Assembly (NCBI RefSeq): GCF_013426895.1
Contig: NZ_AP023174.1
Span: forward strand, 1,798,001-1,862,000
Source of the DNA: Paraburkholderia largidicola
GTDB taxonomy: Bacteria > Pseudomonadota > Gammaproteobacteria > Burkholderiales > Burkholderiaceae
DNA length: 64,000 nucleotides
Direction of reading: 5' to 3'
The position numbers and the translations under genes are program-made. The notes beneath the pieces were generated by a model, which was not told the origin of the DNA, made no database searches, and saw only the letters and a program-made list of their open reading frames with translations. How positions within the stretch are numbered: the stretch's first letter is position 1; every line of letters begins with the position of its first letter. This document shows, in pieces, positions 39,101 to 46,859 of this stretch.

Positions 39101-39663
39101 AAATCGGCTTCCAGCTCTACACCGACATGCTGAACGACGCCGTCAAGGCGCTGAAGAACGGCAAGGAGCCGGACCTCACCGCGCCGCTGGCGGCGACGAC
39201 CGAGATCAACCTGCACACGCCTGCCATTCTGCCCGCCGACTATTGCGGCGACGTTCAGGAGCGCTTGTCGCTGTACAAGCGGCTGGCGAACTGCGAGCAC
39301 AGCGATGCCATCGACGGCATTCAGGAAGAGCTGATCGACCGCTTCGGCAAGATGCCGCCGCAGGCGCATGCGCTCGTCGAAACGCACCGCTTGCGCCTCG
39401 CCGCGAAACCGCTCGGCATCTCGAAGATCGATGCAGGCGAAGCGGTGATCGGCCTGCAGTTCATTCCGAATCCGCCCATCGACGCGATGCGGATCATCGA
39501 GATGGTGCAGAAGCACAAGCACATCAAGCTCGCGGGCCAGGACAAGCTGCGTATCGAAAGCCGCAGTCCCGATTTCACCGTGCGCGTCGCGACCGTGAAA
39601 GAAACGTTGCGTGCGCTCGGTACGCCGACGAAGGGCGCGGCGGACCGGCGCGTCGCTTCGTAA
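36175..39663 (+). CDS. mfd: Transcription-repair coupling factor Mfd
   Basis: 1162-residue SF2 translocase that removes RNA polymerase stalled at lesions and recruits UvrA. Order: UvrB-like damage-module region (about 1-330), a linker, the RNA-polymerase-interacting CarD-like domain (about 480-560, VGDPVVHSQHGIGRYMG), the RecG-like motor (Walker A GDVGFGKTEVALRAAF near residue 635, DEEHRFG near 735, GRVGRSHHQAYSYLL) and the C-terminal TRCF domain. The ATG at 36175 gives MPDIAAST; the open frame before it is not credible. The next gene starts nine bases after its stop. Confidence 0.97.
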   Translation: MPDIAASTQSSSSTPLALVKAGQRFVFDGTHGSSDALLIARYHLAYKAQVPLLAVVCASAVDAQRLTQELAFFAPEARVRLLPDWETLPYDSFSPHQDLVSERLATLHDLGEGRCDILLVPATTALYRMPPASFMAAYTFSFSQGERLDEAKLKAQLTLAGYEHVSQVVRPGEYCVRGSLIDLFPMGSPLPYRIDLFDDQVDSIRAFDPDSQRSLYPVKDVRLLPGREFPFDEAARTAFRSRWREVFEGDPSRASIYKDIGNGVPSAGIEYYLPLFFEETATLFRYLPEGAQLAFVGDLDAAIRRFTADTKQRYNFLSHDRDRPILEPQRLFLSDDDFFTFAKPFARLSLPGNAGGGWAVPLPNLAIDRHADDPVAGLRAWLATTPNRVLFAAESAGRRETIAQLLADNALRPASADSYGDWLTSDARFALGVAPLANGFAIPGEGVAILTETELYGPLARRAGRRRQEQASNVDSMVRDLSELKVGDPVVHSQHGIGRYMGLVTMDLGEGETEFLHLEYQGDSKLYVPVAQLHVISRYSGADPESAPLHALGSGQWEKAKRKAAQQIRDTAAELLNLYARRAAREGHAFALEPRDYVKFAESFGFEETPDQAAAIAAVIGDMTSGKPMDRLVCGDVGFGKTEVALRAAFIAVMGGKQVALLSPTTLLAEQHTQTFTDRFSDWPVRIAELSRFKSTKEVSASIQQINEGTVDIVIGTHKLLSSDVQFKRLGLVIIDEEHRFGVRQKEALKALRAEVDVLTLTATPIPRTLGMALEGLRDFSVIATAPQKRLAIKTFVRREEDGVIREAMLRELKRGGQVYFLHNEVETIENRRQMLEALVPEARIAVAHGQMHERELERVMRDFVAQRANVLLCTTIIETGIDVPSANTILIHRSDKFGLAQLHQLRGRVGRSHHQAYSYLLVHDPQGLTKQAQRRLEAIQQMEELGAGFYLAMHDLEIRGTGEVLGDKQSGEIHEIGFQLYTDMLNDAVKALKNGKEPDLTAPLAATTEINLHTPAILPADYCGDVQERLSLYKRLANCEHSDAIDGIQEELIDRFGKMPPQAHALVETHRLRLAAKPLGISKIDAGEAVIGLQFIPNPPIDAMRIIEMVQKHKHIKLAGQDKLRIESRSPDFTVRVATVKETLRALGTPTKGAADRRVAS

Positions 39664-39672
39664 GGCCGGCGG

Positions 39673-40860
39673 ATGACGGGCGCTGTCGACACGGCATCGA
39701 TCGTCGAACTGTTGACGGCGCTCGTGCGCGTGCCGAGCCGGGGTGGTATCGATACGCGCGCGCCCGTGCTCGAATGCATCGAAGCCTGGTTCAGCGCGCA
39801 CCACGTGCACACGCGCCGCCTCGTTTCCGCCGATGGAGCGCCGCTCGCCCTTCACATCGAAATACGCGGCGCGAGCGCTGGCCCGCATTACGTGCTCAAC
39901 GCGTCGCTCGATACCGCCAGCTTCGGCGACGAATCGATGTGGGCGTATCCGCCGCTCGCCGCGCACATTGAAAACGGCTGGCTCTATGGACGCGGCAGCG
40001 CGGACAGCAAGGCGGCCGTCGCGATCTTCGCGCATCTCGCCGCGGCATTCGCGCAGCGCACCGATACGCTTGCTGGGACGCTCTGCGTGCTGTTCGATCT
40101 CGACGAGCATACGGGCCGCTTCGGCGGCGCCCGCGCGTTTTTCGATGCGCCTGATGCGGTGAAGCCCGATGGCGTGTTCATCGGCTATCCGGGACTCGAT
40201 CGCATCATCGTTGGCGCGCGCGGGTTCATTCGCGCGAGGCTCGTCGTGCGCGGCATCGCTGCACACTCCGGCGCAAGCAGCACGCGCGGACTCAATGCGG
40301 CGATACGCGGCGCGCGCCTCGCTGCGGCTCTGAACGCAGCCACGCTGCCCGTGGACCGCGCATTCGATCGCCCCGCGCAGTTGACCGTCACCGGCATCCG
40401 CGCGGGCGACGGCACCTTCACCAGCGTGCCGGATCGTTGCGAACTCACCCTCGATTGCCGCCTCACGCCAGGCTTCGATGCCGTCGAAGCGCGACGCCTG
40501 ATCGAAGGCATCGTTTGCGATCAGGATGCGCAACATGATCCATCGCTCGCGACGTCGATCGAATGGATCGACGGCTGGCCCGCGTACCGCGTGCCGGAAT
40601 CCCATCCGATGGCACACGCGCTGTATCACGCGGCACGCAACGCGCTGGGCGCGGCTCTGCCGCTGGCCGTCGCGGGACCGTCGAACATCGGCAATTACCT
40701 CGCGTCGCTCGGCGTGCCCGCGTTGTGCGGTTTTGGCGTGCGATGCGAAGGCATTCATGCGGCCAACGAGCGCGTCGAACTCGCCAGCATCGCGCCCGTC
40801 TATCGCGCGTACGAACACGCGTTGCTCACGTTGCTCGCGCCTGACAAGCCACGAGCCTGA
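39673..40860 (+). CDS. M20-family peptidase-like protein with degenerate metal centre
   Basis: 395 residues with the ArgE/DapE/CPG2 fold. Aligning by eye to the intact ArgE encoded next door shows five metal-ligand positions. Asp111 in GRGSADSK and His362 in EGIHAANE are kept. The first His is Ser78 (NASLDTASF), the second Glu is His146 (DLDEHTG), and the GEP Glu is Tyr172 (FIGYPGLD). The presumed catalytic Glu145 and the dimerisation-domain His in RGIAAHSG remain. Hydrolytic activity with the normal di-zinc site is therefore doubtful; it may bind a single metal, another ligand, or be inactive. It begins nine bases after mfd and is likely co-transcribed. Confidence 0.88.
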   Translation: MTGAVDTASIVELLTALVRVPSRGGIDTRAPVLECIEAWFSAHHVHTRRLVSADGAPLALHIEIRGASAGPHYVLNASLDTASFGDESMWAYPPLAAHIENGWLYGRGSADSKAAVAIFAHLAAAFAQRTDTLAGTLCVLFDLDEHTGRFGGARAFFDAPDAVKPDGVFIGYPGLDRIIVGARGFIRARLVVRGIAAHSGASSTRGLNAAIRGARLAAALNAATLPVDRAFDRPAQLTVTGIRAGDGTFTSVPDRCELTLDCRLTPGFDAVEARRLIEGIVCDQDAQHDPSLATSIEWIDGWPAYRVPESHPMAHALYHAARNALGAALPLAVAGPSNIGNYLASLGVPALCGFGVRCEGIHAANERVELASIAPVYRAYEHALLTLLAPDKPRA

Positions 40861-40947
40861 CCCGTCGCCAATAACGATTTCAGCGCGCACCATCAATTGC
40901 TGCATCGCGCAAAGCCCCGTCCCACAAGCAACCTGGCTTTATGAGCT

Positions 40948-40991
40948 TTGGCTAATTAAGCGTTTTTTGGGTATCATCAAAACACACCCAA
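40948..40991 (+). promoter_or_regulatory. Candidate argE promoter with inverted repeat
   Basis: TTGGCT (40948-40953), an 18-base spacer and TATCAT (40972-40977) form a plausible sigma-70 promoter ahead of argE. A TTGGGT/ACCCAA inverted repeat (40967-40972 and 40986-40991) brackets the -10 region and could be an operator. Confidence 0.4.
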
Positions 40992-41006
40992 GCTGGAGCC
41001 CAAGTC

Positions 41007-42254
41007 ATGTCACAGGTCGCTGACAAAGCGCTGTCCGCCCAAACGTCGTCCCCTTCCGCTGCTTCCGCCGAGTCTTCTTCCCCCGCTTCGCTTCCCTGGG
41101 TCACACGCCTCGTGTCGATGGACACGGTCAGCCGCAATCCGAATCTCGGCCTGATCGAGACGGTGCGTGACGCGCTGCGCGAACGCGGCGTCGAAGCCAC
41201 CCTCACGCACGACGAAAGCGGCAAATGGGCCAACCTGTTCGCGACGATTCCGGCGCATGACGGCGAGACGAATGGCGGGATCGTGCTATCGGGACACACG
41301 GACGTGGTGCCCGTCGACGGTCAGAAATGGGACAGCGACCCGTTCAAGCCCGAAGTGCGCGGCGACAAGCTCTATGGGCGTGGCACCTGCGACATGAAAG
41401 GCTTTATCGGCGCGGCGCTGACGCTCGTGCCGCAAATGCAGCAGACCAGACTGGCCAAGCCGATCCATCTGGCGTTCTCGTTCGACGAAGAAGTGGGCTG
41501 CGTCGGCGCGCCGCTGATGATCGCCGATCTGATGAAACGCGGCGTCAAGCCGGACGGCTGCATCGTCGGCGAGCCGACCAGCATGCGTCCCATCATCGCG
41601 CACAAGGGCATCAACGCTTACCAGTGCTGCGTGCGCGGCTTCGCGGCGCATTCGTCGCTCACGCCCAAAGGCCTGAACGCAATCGAATACGCGGCGCGGC
41701 TGATCTGCTACATCCGCGACATGGCCGACCAGTTCCGCGAGCAAGGCCCGTTCGACGAGCTCTACGACGTGCCGTTCACGACGGCGCAAACCAGCACGAT
41801 CAAGGGCGGCAACGCGATCAACACGGTGCCCGCCGAATGCAGCTTCGAGTTCGAGTTCCGCAATCTGCCGACGCTCGATCCCGAGCCGATCTTCGCGCGC
41901 ATCGATCAATACGCGCGTGAAACCCTGCTGCCGAAGATGCAGCGCGAACACGAAGCAGCCGCGATCGAGTTCACGAAAATCGCCGCAGCGCCCGGCCTCG
42001 ATTCGACGGAACAGGCGGCCATCACGCAGCTGGTGCGCGCGCTCACGGGCGATCAGGACAAGCGCAAGGTTGCGTACGGCACGGAAGCGGGCCTGTTCTC
42101 GCTGGCGGGCATTCCGAGCATCGTGTGCGGCCCCGGCGACATCGTGCAGGCGCACAAGGCAAACGAATTCGTCACGCTCGATCAGCTGGCGCAGTGCGAG
42201 CGGTTCCTCGGCAAGTTCATTCACAGCATGTCGGTCGATGCGCACGCGCACTGA
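41007..42254 (+). CDS. argE: Acetylornithine deacetylase
   Basis: 415-residue M20 metallohydrolase converting N-acetylornithine to ornithine. All di-zinc ligands are present: His and Asp in LSGHTDVVPVDG, Asp in GRGTCDMKG, the Glu pair in SFDEEVGCVGA, Glu in IVGEPTSM and His in VQAHKANEFV. The N-terminal 28 or so residues are a Ser/Ala-rich tail not typical of the family core; a later start is possible but no good internal ATG precedes the fold. Other specificities of this family cannot be excluded. Preceded by the degenerate paralogue at 39673. Confidence 0.94.
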   Translation: MSQVADKALSAQTSSPSAASAESSSPASLPWVTRLVSMDTVSRNPNLGLIETVRDALRERGVEATLTHDESGKWANLFATIPAHDGETNGGIVLSGHTDVVPVDGQKWDSDPFKPEVRGDKLYGRGTCDMKGFIGAALTLVPQMQQTRLAKPIHLAFSFDEEVGCVGAPLMIADLMKRGVKPDGCIVGEPTSMRPIIAHKGINAYQCCVRGFAAHSSLTPKGLNAIEYAARLICYIRDMADQFREQGPFDELYDVPFTTAQTSTIKGGNAINTVPAECSFEFEFRNLPTLDPEPIFARIDQYARETLLPKMQREHEAAAIEFTKIAAAPGLDSTEQAAITQLVRALTGDQDKRKVAYGTEAGLFSLAGIPSIVCGPGDIVQAHKANEFVTLDQLAQCERFLGKFIHSMSVDAHAH

Positions 42255-42328
42255 CGCAAGCAACACATAACAACAAGCACAACAACAAGGCATACAACGC
42301 GGACCTCACCCACAAGACGACGCACGCC

Positions 42329-43351
42329 ATGTCCACCGCCACGCCGCAGCACACCGACCGCACGATCGACGGCGAACCGATACCGACGCTCGACGACATC
42401 GCTTCGCAGCATTTTGCGCTGACGCCGTGGGTCGTGCGAACGCCCGTGTTCGACCGGATGGATTTTCCGACGCTCGAAGGCACGCTTGTCAACTTCAAGT
42501 TCGAGCTGCTGCAGGCGGGCGGCAGTTTCAAGGCACGCGGCGCGTTCTCGAATCTGCTCGCGCTCGACGAAGCGCAGCGTATTGCGGGCGTGACCTGCGT
42601 GTCGGGCGGCAATCACGCGGTCGCCGTCGCCTACGCGGCGATGCGTATGGGCATTAGCGCGAAGGTCGTCGTGATGCACGCGGCGAATCCGGCGCGTATT
42701 GCGCTGTGCCGGCAATATCGCGCGGAAGTCGTGATGGCCGACAACGTGAATGAAGCGTTCGAGATCGTGCGGCGTATCGAGGCCGAAGAAGGCCGCTATT
42801 TCGTGCATCCGTTCAATGGTTACCGGACCGTGCTCGGCACCGCGACGCTCGGCTACGAATGGGCGACACAGACACCCGATCTCGATGCCGTGATCGTCCC
42901 CATCGGCGGCGGCGGGCTTGCGGCGGGCATATCGACGGCGCTGCGTCTCGCCAATCCGCGCGTGCATGTGTTCGGCGTCGAGCCGGAAGGTGCGGACGTG
43001 ATGAGCCGCAGCTTCGCCGCGAATCACACGGTCAAGATGTCCCACATGCATTCGATCGCCGATTCGCTGATGGCGCCGCATACCGAGCAATACAGCTACG
43101 AGCTGTGCCGTCGGCATGTCGACCGTCTCGTCACCGTCACCGACGACGCATTGCGTGCCGCGATGCTCACCCTGTTCACGCAACTGAAGCTGGCCGTCGA
43201 GCCCGCGTGCGCCGCCGCCACGGCCGCCCTGCTCGGCCCGTTGCGTGAGCAACTGCAAGGCAAGCGCGTCGGTGTGTTGCTATGCGGGACGAATACCGAT
43301 CCTGGCACGTTCGCCGCGCATATCGAACAGGCGCGGGCAGCAGAAATTTAA
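42329..43351 (+). CDS. PLP-dependent threonine/serine dehydratase family enzyme
   Basis: 340-residue fold-type II PLP enzyme. The PLP lysine lies in LQAGGSFKARGAFSN, the phosphate-binding Gly loop in CVSGGNHAVAVAYAA and the second Gly-rich element in IVPIGGGGLAAGIS. There is no C-terminal ACT regulatory domain, so it resembles catabolic threonine dehydratase, serine racemase or hydroxyaspartate dehydratase rather than biosynthetic IlvA. It begins 74 bases after argE on the same strand, with a short CAACAACAAG-type repeat in the gap. Substrate not assignable from sequence. Confidence 0.92.
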   Translation: MSTATPQHTDRTIDGEPIPTLDDIASQHFALTPWVVRTPVFDRMDFPTLEGTLVNFKFELLQAGGSFKARGAFSNLLALDEAQRIAGVTCVSGGNHAVAVAYAAMRMGISAKVVVMHAANPARIALCRQYRAEVVMADNVNEAFEIVRRIEAEEGRYFVHPFNGYRTVLGTATLGYEWATQTPDLDAVIVPIGGGGLAAGISTALRLANPRVHVFGVEPEGADVMSRSFAANHTVKMSHMHSIADSLMAPHTEQYSYELCRRHVDRLVTVTDDALRAAMLTLFTQLKLAVEPACAAATAALLGPLREQLQGKRVGVLLCGTNTDPGTFAAHIEQARAAEI

Positions 43352-43543
43352 GCGCTTCGCTTCACGTTCTGTCCGATTGCTGGCGCAGCGTTTGCACGCT
43401 CGACGTTTCCTCGTCACTTCTGCGACATATCGGCCGAACGAGCCTGGTGTACTGAAGGATCGTTGCGATCCGGCGCCAAATCATTTCACGTCGTGCCGAT
43501 CGTTGGCTATCATGTCGCCATCGACTTCAAGGAGAACTGCCCG

Positions 43544-43993
43544 ATGAGCATGATTACTGAATTCAAGGAATTTGCCCTCAAAGGTAACGTGATGGACCTC
43601 GCGGTCGGTGTGATCATCGGCGGAGCGTTCTCGACTATCGTCAACTCCGTCGTGAAGGATCTGATCATGCCTGTCGTCGGCGTCGCGACGGGCGGCCTCG
43701 ATTTCTCCAACAAGTTCGTCCTGCTCGGACACATACCCGAGAATTTCAAGGGCAACCCCGAGTCTTACAAGGACTTGCAGACGGCGGGCGTCGCCGCGTT
43801 CGGCTATGGCTCGTTCATCACGGTGGCGATCAACTTCGTGATTCTCGCGTTCATCATTTTCATGATGGTGAAGTTCATCAACAAGCTGCGCGCGCCCGCC
43901 CCCGCCGCGCCCGAAGCGCCGCCGCCCACGCCCGAAGACGTGCTGCTGCTGCGTGAAATCCGCGATTCGTTGAAGAATTCGCCGCGTATCTGA
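43544..43993 (+). CDS. mscL: Large-conductance mechanosensitive channel
   Basis: 149-residue MscL, an emergency pressure-release channel of the inner membrane. The N-terminus [20 protein letters not shown] and pore helix [23 protein letters not shown] are diagnostic. A periplasmic loop is followed by TM2 ([20 protein letters not shown]) and a cytoplasmic helix ending [12 protein letters not shown] Pro/Ala-rich segment ([16 protein letters not shown]) links TM2 to that helix. AAGGAG precedes the ATG at 43544. Confidence 0.97.
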   Translation: MSMITEFKEFALKGNVMDLAVGVIIGGAFSTIVNSVVKDLIMPVVGVATGGLDFSNKFVLLGHIPENFKGNPESYKDLQTAGVAAFGYGSFITVAINFVILAFIIFMMVKFINKLRAPAPAAPEAPPPTPEDVLLLREIRDSLKNSPRI

Positions 43994-44038
43994 CGACGGT
44001 ACTTCGAATCGGCACGCAAGCGGTGCCTGCATCAACTG

Positions 44039-44080
44039 AAGGGCGTGTTGCGCTTTGCGCGCAACACGCCCTTTTCTTTT
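44039..44080 (+). terminator. Terminator after mscL
   Basis: GGGCGTGTTGCG / CGCAACACGCCC stem with a short loop and TTTTCTTTT, 46 bases past the mscL stop. Confidence 0.9.
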
Positions 44081-44113
44081 ACCAGGCTCAAGCGCAGCGC
44101 GCCTCCAACCCCG

Positions 44114-46105
44114 CTAGCCCGCTCGGGCTTCGCCCGCGTTTTTCTGCGTCTTCACGGCTGCCGCGCTCTCGATCACCTGCTCGAGTTGCGAGAAATTGAC
44201 AGGCTTGGTCAGATGCGACGTGAAGCCCGCTTCGAGGCAGCGCCGGATATCCTCATCGCTCCCAAAGCCCGTCAATGCCACGGCAGGCGCATCGTCGCGC
44301 TCGCGGAATGCCTTGACGAAGTCGAGGCCGGTGCCGTCGGGCAGGCCTACGTCGCTGACGATCAGATCGAAGGTGGCGCTTTGCGTCGCCGCGAGTGCAT
44401 CGGCCACCCTCCCGACGACGGTCACCTCATGGCCGAGCGTGCGCATCAGTTGCGCCATCACTTCGGCTGTGTCCGCGTGGTCCTCGATCAGCAAGATTCC
44501 CAGCCCGCCTGCCGGCTGCACGCTCGCCGCCTCAGGCGCGACCGGCTCGGCGTGCGGCTCCGCGGCCGTGGGCAGCGTGATCGTGAACGTCGCGCCGCAG
44601 TGTGCGCCGGGGCTTTGTGCCGTCACCGTGCCGCCGTGCGCGTCCGTCAGCGCCTTGGTGATCGCGAGTCCCAGCCCCAGCCCGCCGAACTGCCGCGACA
44701 TGTTCTGGCTGCCCTGCTCGAACGCGTTGAAGAGCTTGCCGATCTGCTCGGGCTCGATGCCGACGCCCGTGTCTTCTACCGAAATCTGCACGTGCATCCG
44801 CTCATCGCGCGTGCGCACATAGATATGGCCGCCGTCCGGCGTGAACTTCGCGGCATTACGGATCAGGTTCCACAGCATCTGCTGCAGCCGCGCTCGGTCG
44901 GCGAGCACGAAATGATGATGCGCATCCGTGCTGATGTGCACGTCCTGCTGCTTGGTCTGGATCTCGCTGCGAAACAGTTCGAGCACGCTGTCGATCACGT
45001 CGTGCACGTCGACCGTTTCCAGCGACAGCCGCAGCTTGCCGTTCGCCACCCGCGTCAGATCGAGCAGATCGTCGATCAGACGCGCCTCCAGTTCGACGTT
45101 GCGGCGAATCATCACGACGCCCGCGCGCACCGCGTCCGGCAGGTCCTGCATCATTTCGAGCATGCGCGCGCCCGCCAGCACCGGCGTGAGCGGTGTGCGC
45201 AATTCGTGCGACAGCATGGCCAGAAAACGGTCTTTCGCGCGGTTCGCTTCTTCCGCCGCCTGGCGCGCGGCCTGCTCCGATGCAAGCAGACGCTCGCGCT
45301 CCTCGATGGCTTCGCGTTGCGAATGGATGTCCGTGCAACTGCCGAACCATTTGCTGACGACGCCACCCGCATCGCGCACCGCGGCAATGCGCGCGTCGAA
45401 CCAGCGGTACGCGCCGTCGTGGCGGCGAATGCGGAATTCGCTGCGATAGTCGGCGCCGTCGCCGCGCACCGTTCTGAGCCAGGTGCGGCGCGTCGCTTCG
45501 CGGTCGTCGGGATGCACGGCGTCGAGCCATGCGAGGCCCTGCACCTGCGCGCCGTCGAGCCCCGTGTATTCGACCCATTGCTTCGACACGAAATCGCAGT
45601 CGCCATGGGCATCGCACGTGAAGACGAGGTGAGGCAGCGCCTCCGACAGCATCCGGTAATGCGCCTCGCGCTCACGCAGCAGCAGCGCTTCCGCCGATGC
45701 GCGCTGCAGCCGCATCTGCGATAGCACGCGTTCGACGGCTTCGGGCAGATAGTCGAGATAGTCGCCCGTTTTCGGCACGACGTCGGACACGCCCGAGCGC
45801 AGCGCTTCGATCACGCGCGATTCATCGGTAAAGCCGGTGACGAGAATGGCAGGGATGCGCACGCCTTCGTTGCGCAGGCGCCGGAAAAAATCGAGCCCCG
45901 TCTCCGCGCTGTCGAGCTGATAGTCGAGCACGATCAGATCGGGCGGATTCGCGACGATCGCGCGATGCGCCGCCTCGACGCTGCTGCTCAGTTCGACCCG
46001 GCAGCCGGCGCGCTCCAGCGACTTGCGCGCAAGGCGCAAGATGCCTTCGTCGTCGTCAACGACGAGCACGAGGGCGGCGGGTAGCGTGGTCACGTCTTCT
46101 GTCAT
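44114..46105 (-). CDS. Hybrid sensor histidine kinase: REC-PAS-HisKA-HATPase-REC
   Basis: 663-residue soluble hybrid kinase. The N-terminal receiver (about 10-130; VVDDDEG, phospho-Asp in LIVLDYQLD) is followed by a coil and a PAS domain (about 150-265; YTGLDGAQVQGLAWLD, FRIRRHDGAYRWFDAR). The HisKA helix has AMLSHELRTPLTPVL (phospho-His). The ATPase has NLIRNAAKFT, DTGVGIEPEQ and GGLGLGLAI. The C-terminal receiver (about 535-650) has IEDHAD, Asp in IVSDVGLPDG and TKPVN. It has no membrane helix. Third gene of a minus-strand cluster with a single-domain response regulator and a CHASE3-like membrane kinase. Confidence 0.93.
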   Translation of the reverse strand: MTEDVTTLPAALVLVVDDDEGILRLARKSLERAGCRVELSSSVEAAHRAIVANPPDLIVLDYQLDSAETGLDFFRRLRNEGVRIPAILVTGFTDESRVIEALRSGVSDVVPKTGDYLDYLPEAVERVLSQMRLQRASAEALLLREREAHYRMLSEALPHLVFTCDAHGDCDFVSKQWVEYTGLDGAQVQGLAWLDAVHPDDREATRRTWLRTVRGDGADYRSEFRIRRHDGAYRWFDARIAAVRDAGGVVSKWFGSCTDIHSQREAIEERERLLASEQAARQAAEEANRAKDRFLAMLSHELRTPLTPVLAGARMLEMMQDLPDAVRAGVVMIRRNVELEARLIDDLLDLTRVANGKLRLSLETVDVHDVIDSVLELFRSEIQTKQQDVHISTDAHHHFVLADRARLQQMLWNLIRNAAKFTPDGGHIYVRTRDERMHVQISVEDTGVGIEPEQIGKLFNAFEQGSQNMSRQFGGLGLGLAITKALTDAHGGTVTAQSPGAHCGATFTITLPTAAEPHAEPVAPEAASVQPAGGLGILLIEDHADTAEVMAQLMRTLGHEVTVVGRVADALAATQSATFDLIVSDVGLPDGTGLDFVKAFRERDDAPAVALTGFGSDEDIRRCLEAGFTSHLTKPVNFSQLEQVIESAAAVKTQKNAGEARAG

Positions 46106-46200
46106 GCCAGATGATTCAGTTCAATGGGACGAACGAGGATTGCGGCGTTGTTTCGTGAACATTGCGTGACTATCCGTGAAATGCTTCAACGCATCGGCAG

Positions 46201-46695
46201 TCATGCTGCCGGTGCGTAGCGCTGCCCCGGCGGCAGCTTCACGACCTGCAGGAAAAAGCCCAGCCGTCGCACGGCTTCGATGAATGCATCGTATTCGACC
46301 GGCTTCGTGATGTAGACGTTGCAGCCCAGTTCGTAACAGCGTTCGATTTCGCGTGGATCGTCGGTGGTCGTGAGCACGATCACGGGCATCGACGACGTCG
46401 ACGGCGACTCCTTCAGCCGCCGCAACACTTCGAAGCCATCGACGCGCGGCATCTTCAGGTCCAGCAGCACCACGTAATTCGCGAGTTCGTCGCGCGCCGG
46501 GCGGCCATTGGCGCGGTCGCCGGCGCGCGGCTCGCCGAAGAAATAATCGAGCGCCTCCTGGCCGTCGCCGAAGCGGACAAAACCGTTTGAAATCCCCGCA
46601 CGCCGCAGATTGCGCTCGACGAGCGTAGCATGCCCGTCATCGTCCTCGACCAGCACGATGCCGACCGACTTACCGACCGCTTCCCCGTGTGACAT
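46201..46695 (-). CDS. Single-domain response regulator, Rcp1-like
   Basis: 164 residues, a receiver domain with no output domain. Acidic pocket VLVEDDDGHA, phospho-Asp in VVLLDLKMPRVDG, Thr/Lys switch positions in VIVLTTTDD and ITKPVEYDAF. An insertion around EALDYFFGEPRAG matches the Rcp1 group, which serves bacteriophytochrome and related kinases as a phosphate shuttle. The start at 46695 (MSHGEAV) fits a purine-rich GGAGGGAAC just before it. It lies between the two kinase genes (164 and 95 bases). Confidence 0.93.
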   Translation of the reverse strand: MSHGEAVGKSVGIVLVEDDDGHATLVERNLRRAGISNGFVRFGDGQEALDYFFGEPRAGDRANGRPARDELANYVVLLDLKMPRVDGFEVLRRLKESPSTSSMPVIVLTTTDDPREIERCYELGCNVYITKPVEYDAFIEAVRRLGFFLQVVKLPPGQRYAPAA

Positions 46696-46859
46696 GTTCC
46701 CTCCGAAGCCCGTGCGCCGCATCTGTTTGATGCGTTGCGCGTGATCTGCGACCGCGTCATGGTACGACTCACCTGCCCGCTATTATGCGGCCGTTGGCTT
46801 ACGGCTTGCCGCGCCTTTGCGCAGGGGCGCCGCTGGTTTTCATGTGCGTCGATTGTGCA

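Noticed and set aside
36211-40905. 1564-codon open frame antisense to mfd and the M20 gene
   Set aside because: It spans two real genes in the opposite direction, is Arg/His/Gln/Ala-rich as expected for the shadow frame of GC-rich coding sequence, and shows no domain or start signal.
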